64,000 nt of DNA from Tanytarsus gracilentus (Eukaryota; Arthropoda; Insecta; Diptera; Chironomidae). Positions 63,229 to 64,000 of this stretch are shown one piece after another. The translations under genes were made by a program, and so were the position numbers. The notes beneath the pieces were generated by a model. It worked only from the letters and a program-made list of their open reading frames with translations. It made no database searches and was not told the origin of the DNA. The DNA lies in contig JAXRKN010000037.1 in NCBI GenBank assembly GCA_038502055.1, positions 806,001 through 870,000 on the forward strand. Reading direction: 5' to 3'. Positions within the stretch are counted from its first letter, which is position 1, and every line of letters begins with the position of its first letter.

Positions 63229-64000
63229 GCAAACAAAAAAAAGTGTTATATGAGCTTTAGAATGATATCATGATTTTTATATAATTTACTAGACGAGTGT
63301 GGAGATAACAGATTATAGAGCACTTCAAATTATGACATTTATAAGCCCACGCATAAGTTTAGTTTTCTTGTGATAAACACTTAAAAGCATTTAAACCTGA
63401 TCCACTTATTTTAACTGAGCTATATAATTATTTTGAAATAAATCTCTCAATAATTTCATAATCACTGATTTTTTGAAAAATGTCATTGGATACGCACAAT
63501 AACAAAATTGTGAGTCATGATAAAAAGTGAAAATTAATTGTTTTCTAATGTAAACAGAAAAAGATTAAATTACTTTGAAAATTCATCATTTCAGTGCCTC
63601 TCGGTGTATTCGTAATTAGGCTTTAATTAATATTCTCAGAAATTTTGTGTTGAATCTGATCAAATTTAAAAAAGTTTTGAAATTTAACAAATTTCATTTT
63701 GAGGCACAATAACAATATTTTAAGAGCTTTAGAGCTTTTTAAAAAATAATTTCTTTTAATATTTTTAAATTTCCTTGGGCTTTTTTCACTTGCCGACAGA
63801 AGAAACAAAATATTTCATCTTTTCTGGAATTTTAACTTTGCATGCCGAGAAAAGTATTTTCCATATTTAACTCGCAGTCATATTTCACCATAAAAATTAA
63901 AATAACTCTCATATGTTTTGCAATTTTCCGCACAGTTCATTGTTGGATGAAATATTTAAAAAAAAAATATCTCGAAGGCATTTAAGATTTGTTTCAAATT
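63229..64000. other. AT-rich edge sequence
   Basis: No coding sequence or repeat is seen. If the preceding exon is real, this is its downstream intron. Confidence 0.4.

Overview
The window is a piece of an insect nuclear genome, most likely a dipteran and probably a nematoceran (midge or mosquito-like) fly. The evidence is the very AT-rich intergenic sequence, many short GT-AG introns of 50-100 bp, and a gene set whose closest recognisable relatives are insect genes: Draper, CAP, Ack-like and a nose-resistant-to-fluoxetine (NRF) family protein. The species cannot be named from the sequence alone. All exon models below were built by hand from reading frame, splice sites and phase. Every multi-exon gene closes with consistent phases.

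Left part, mostly + strand. The last exons of CAP (sorbin-family adaptor, three SH3 domains, 4338-5726) are followed by a complete ceramide glucosyltransferase gene GlcT (7602-13132, four exons, 4.1 kb first intron). After 4.4 kb without genes comes Ack-like (17538-27032), a SAM-kinase-SH3-CRIB tyrosine kinase. It has two alternative C-terminal ends: a 660-codon terminal exon (21214-23193), or a downstream pair of exons ending in a UBA-like domain (25437-27032).

Middle part, - strand. An NRF-type membrane acyltransferase (28725-32015, nine exons) is followed by an adenosine-deaminase-like N6-methyl-AMP deaminase (33122-34406, four exons). Next is a Draper-family phagocytic receptor (35585-40657, seven exons, 16 EGF-like modules) carrying an unusual 419-residue Ser/Thr-rich stalk encoded by one exon. 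A short secreted EMI-only protein related to Draper's N-terminus lies 5 kb upstream of it on the same strand (45786-46172).

Right part. ARMT1/DUF89 (+, 46456-47883) converges with NOP9 (-, 48159-49939). NOP9 is head-to-head with an RSL1D1-like gene (+, 50276-51987), so two ribosome-biogenesis genes share a 336 bp divergent promoter region. A membrane-anchored lipid-transfer-like protein with TM, TULIP/SMP-like, C2 and C1 domains (-, 52838-57507) has a large intron filled by a repetitive insertion. The proteasome beta2 subunit gene follows (+, 59180-60119). The right edge holds candidate 5' exons of a gene I do not recognise.

Mobile and repetitive sequence: a 145 bp MITE with perfect 17 bp terminal inverted repeats, a roughly 115 bp tandem repeat present in opposite orientations at 17.0 kb and 54.0-54.4 kb, and an 8 bp microsatellite inside the second of these blocks. 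The most interesting signals are the Draper stalk exon, the Draper-like EMI-only neighbour, the alternative ends of Ack-like, and the shared NOP9/RSL1D1 promoter. I saw no CRISPR array and recognised no RNA gene, although I had no means to scan for tRNAs systematically.
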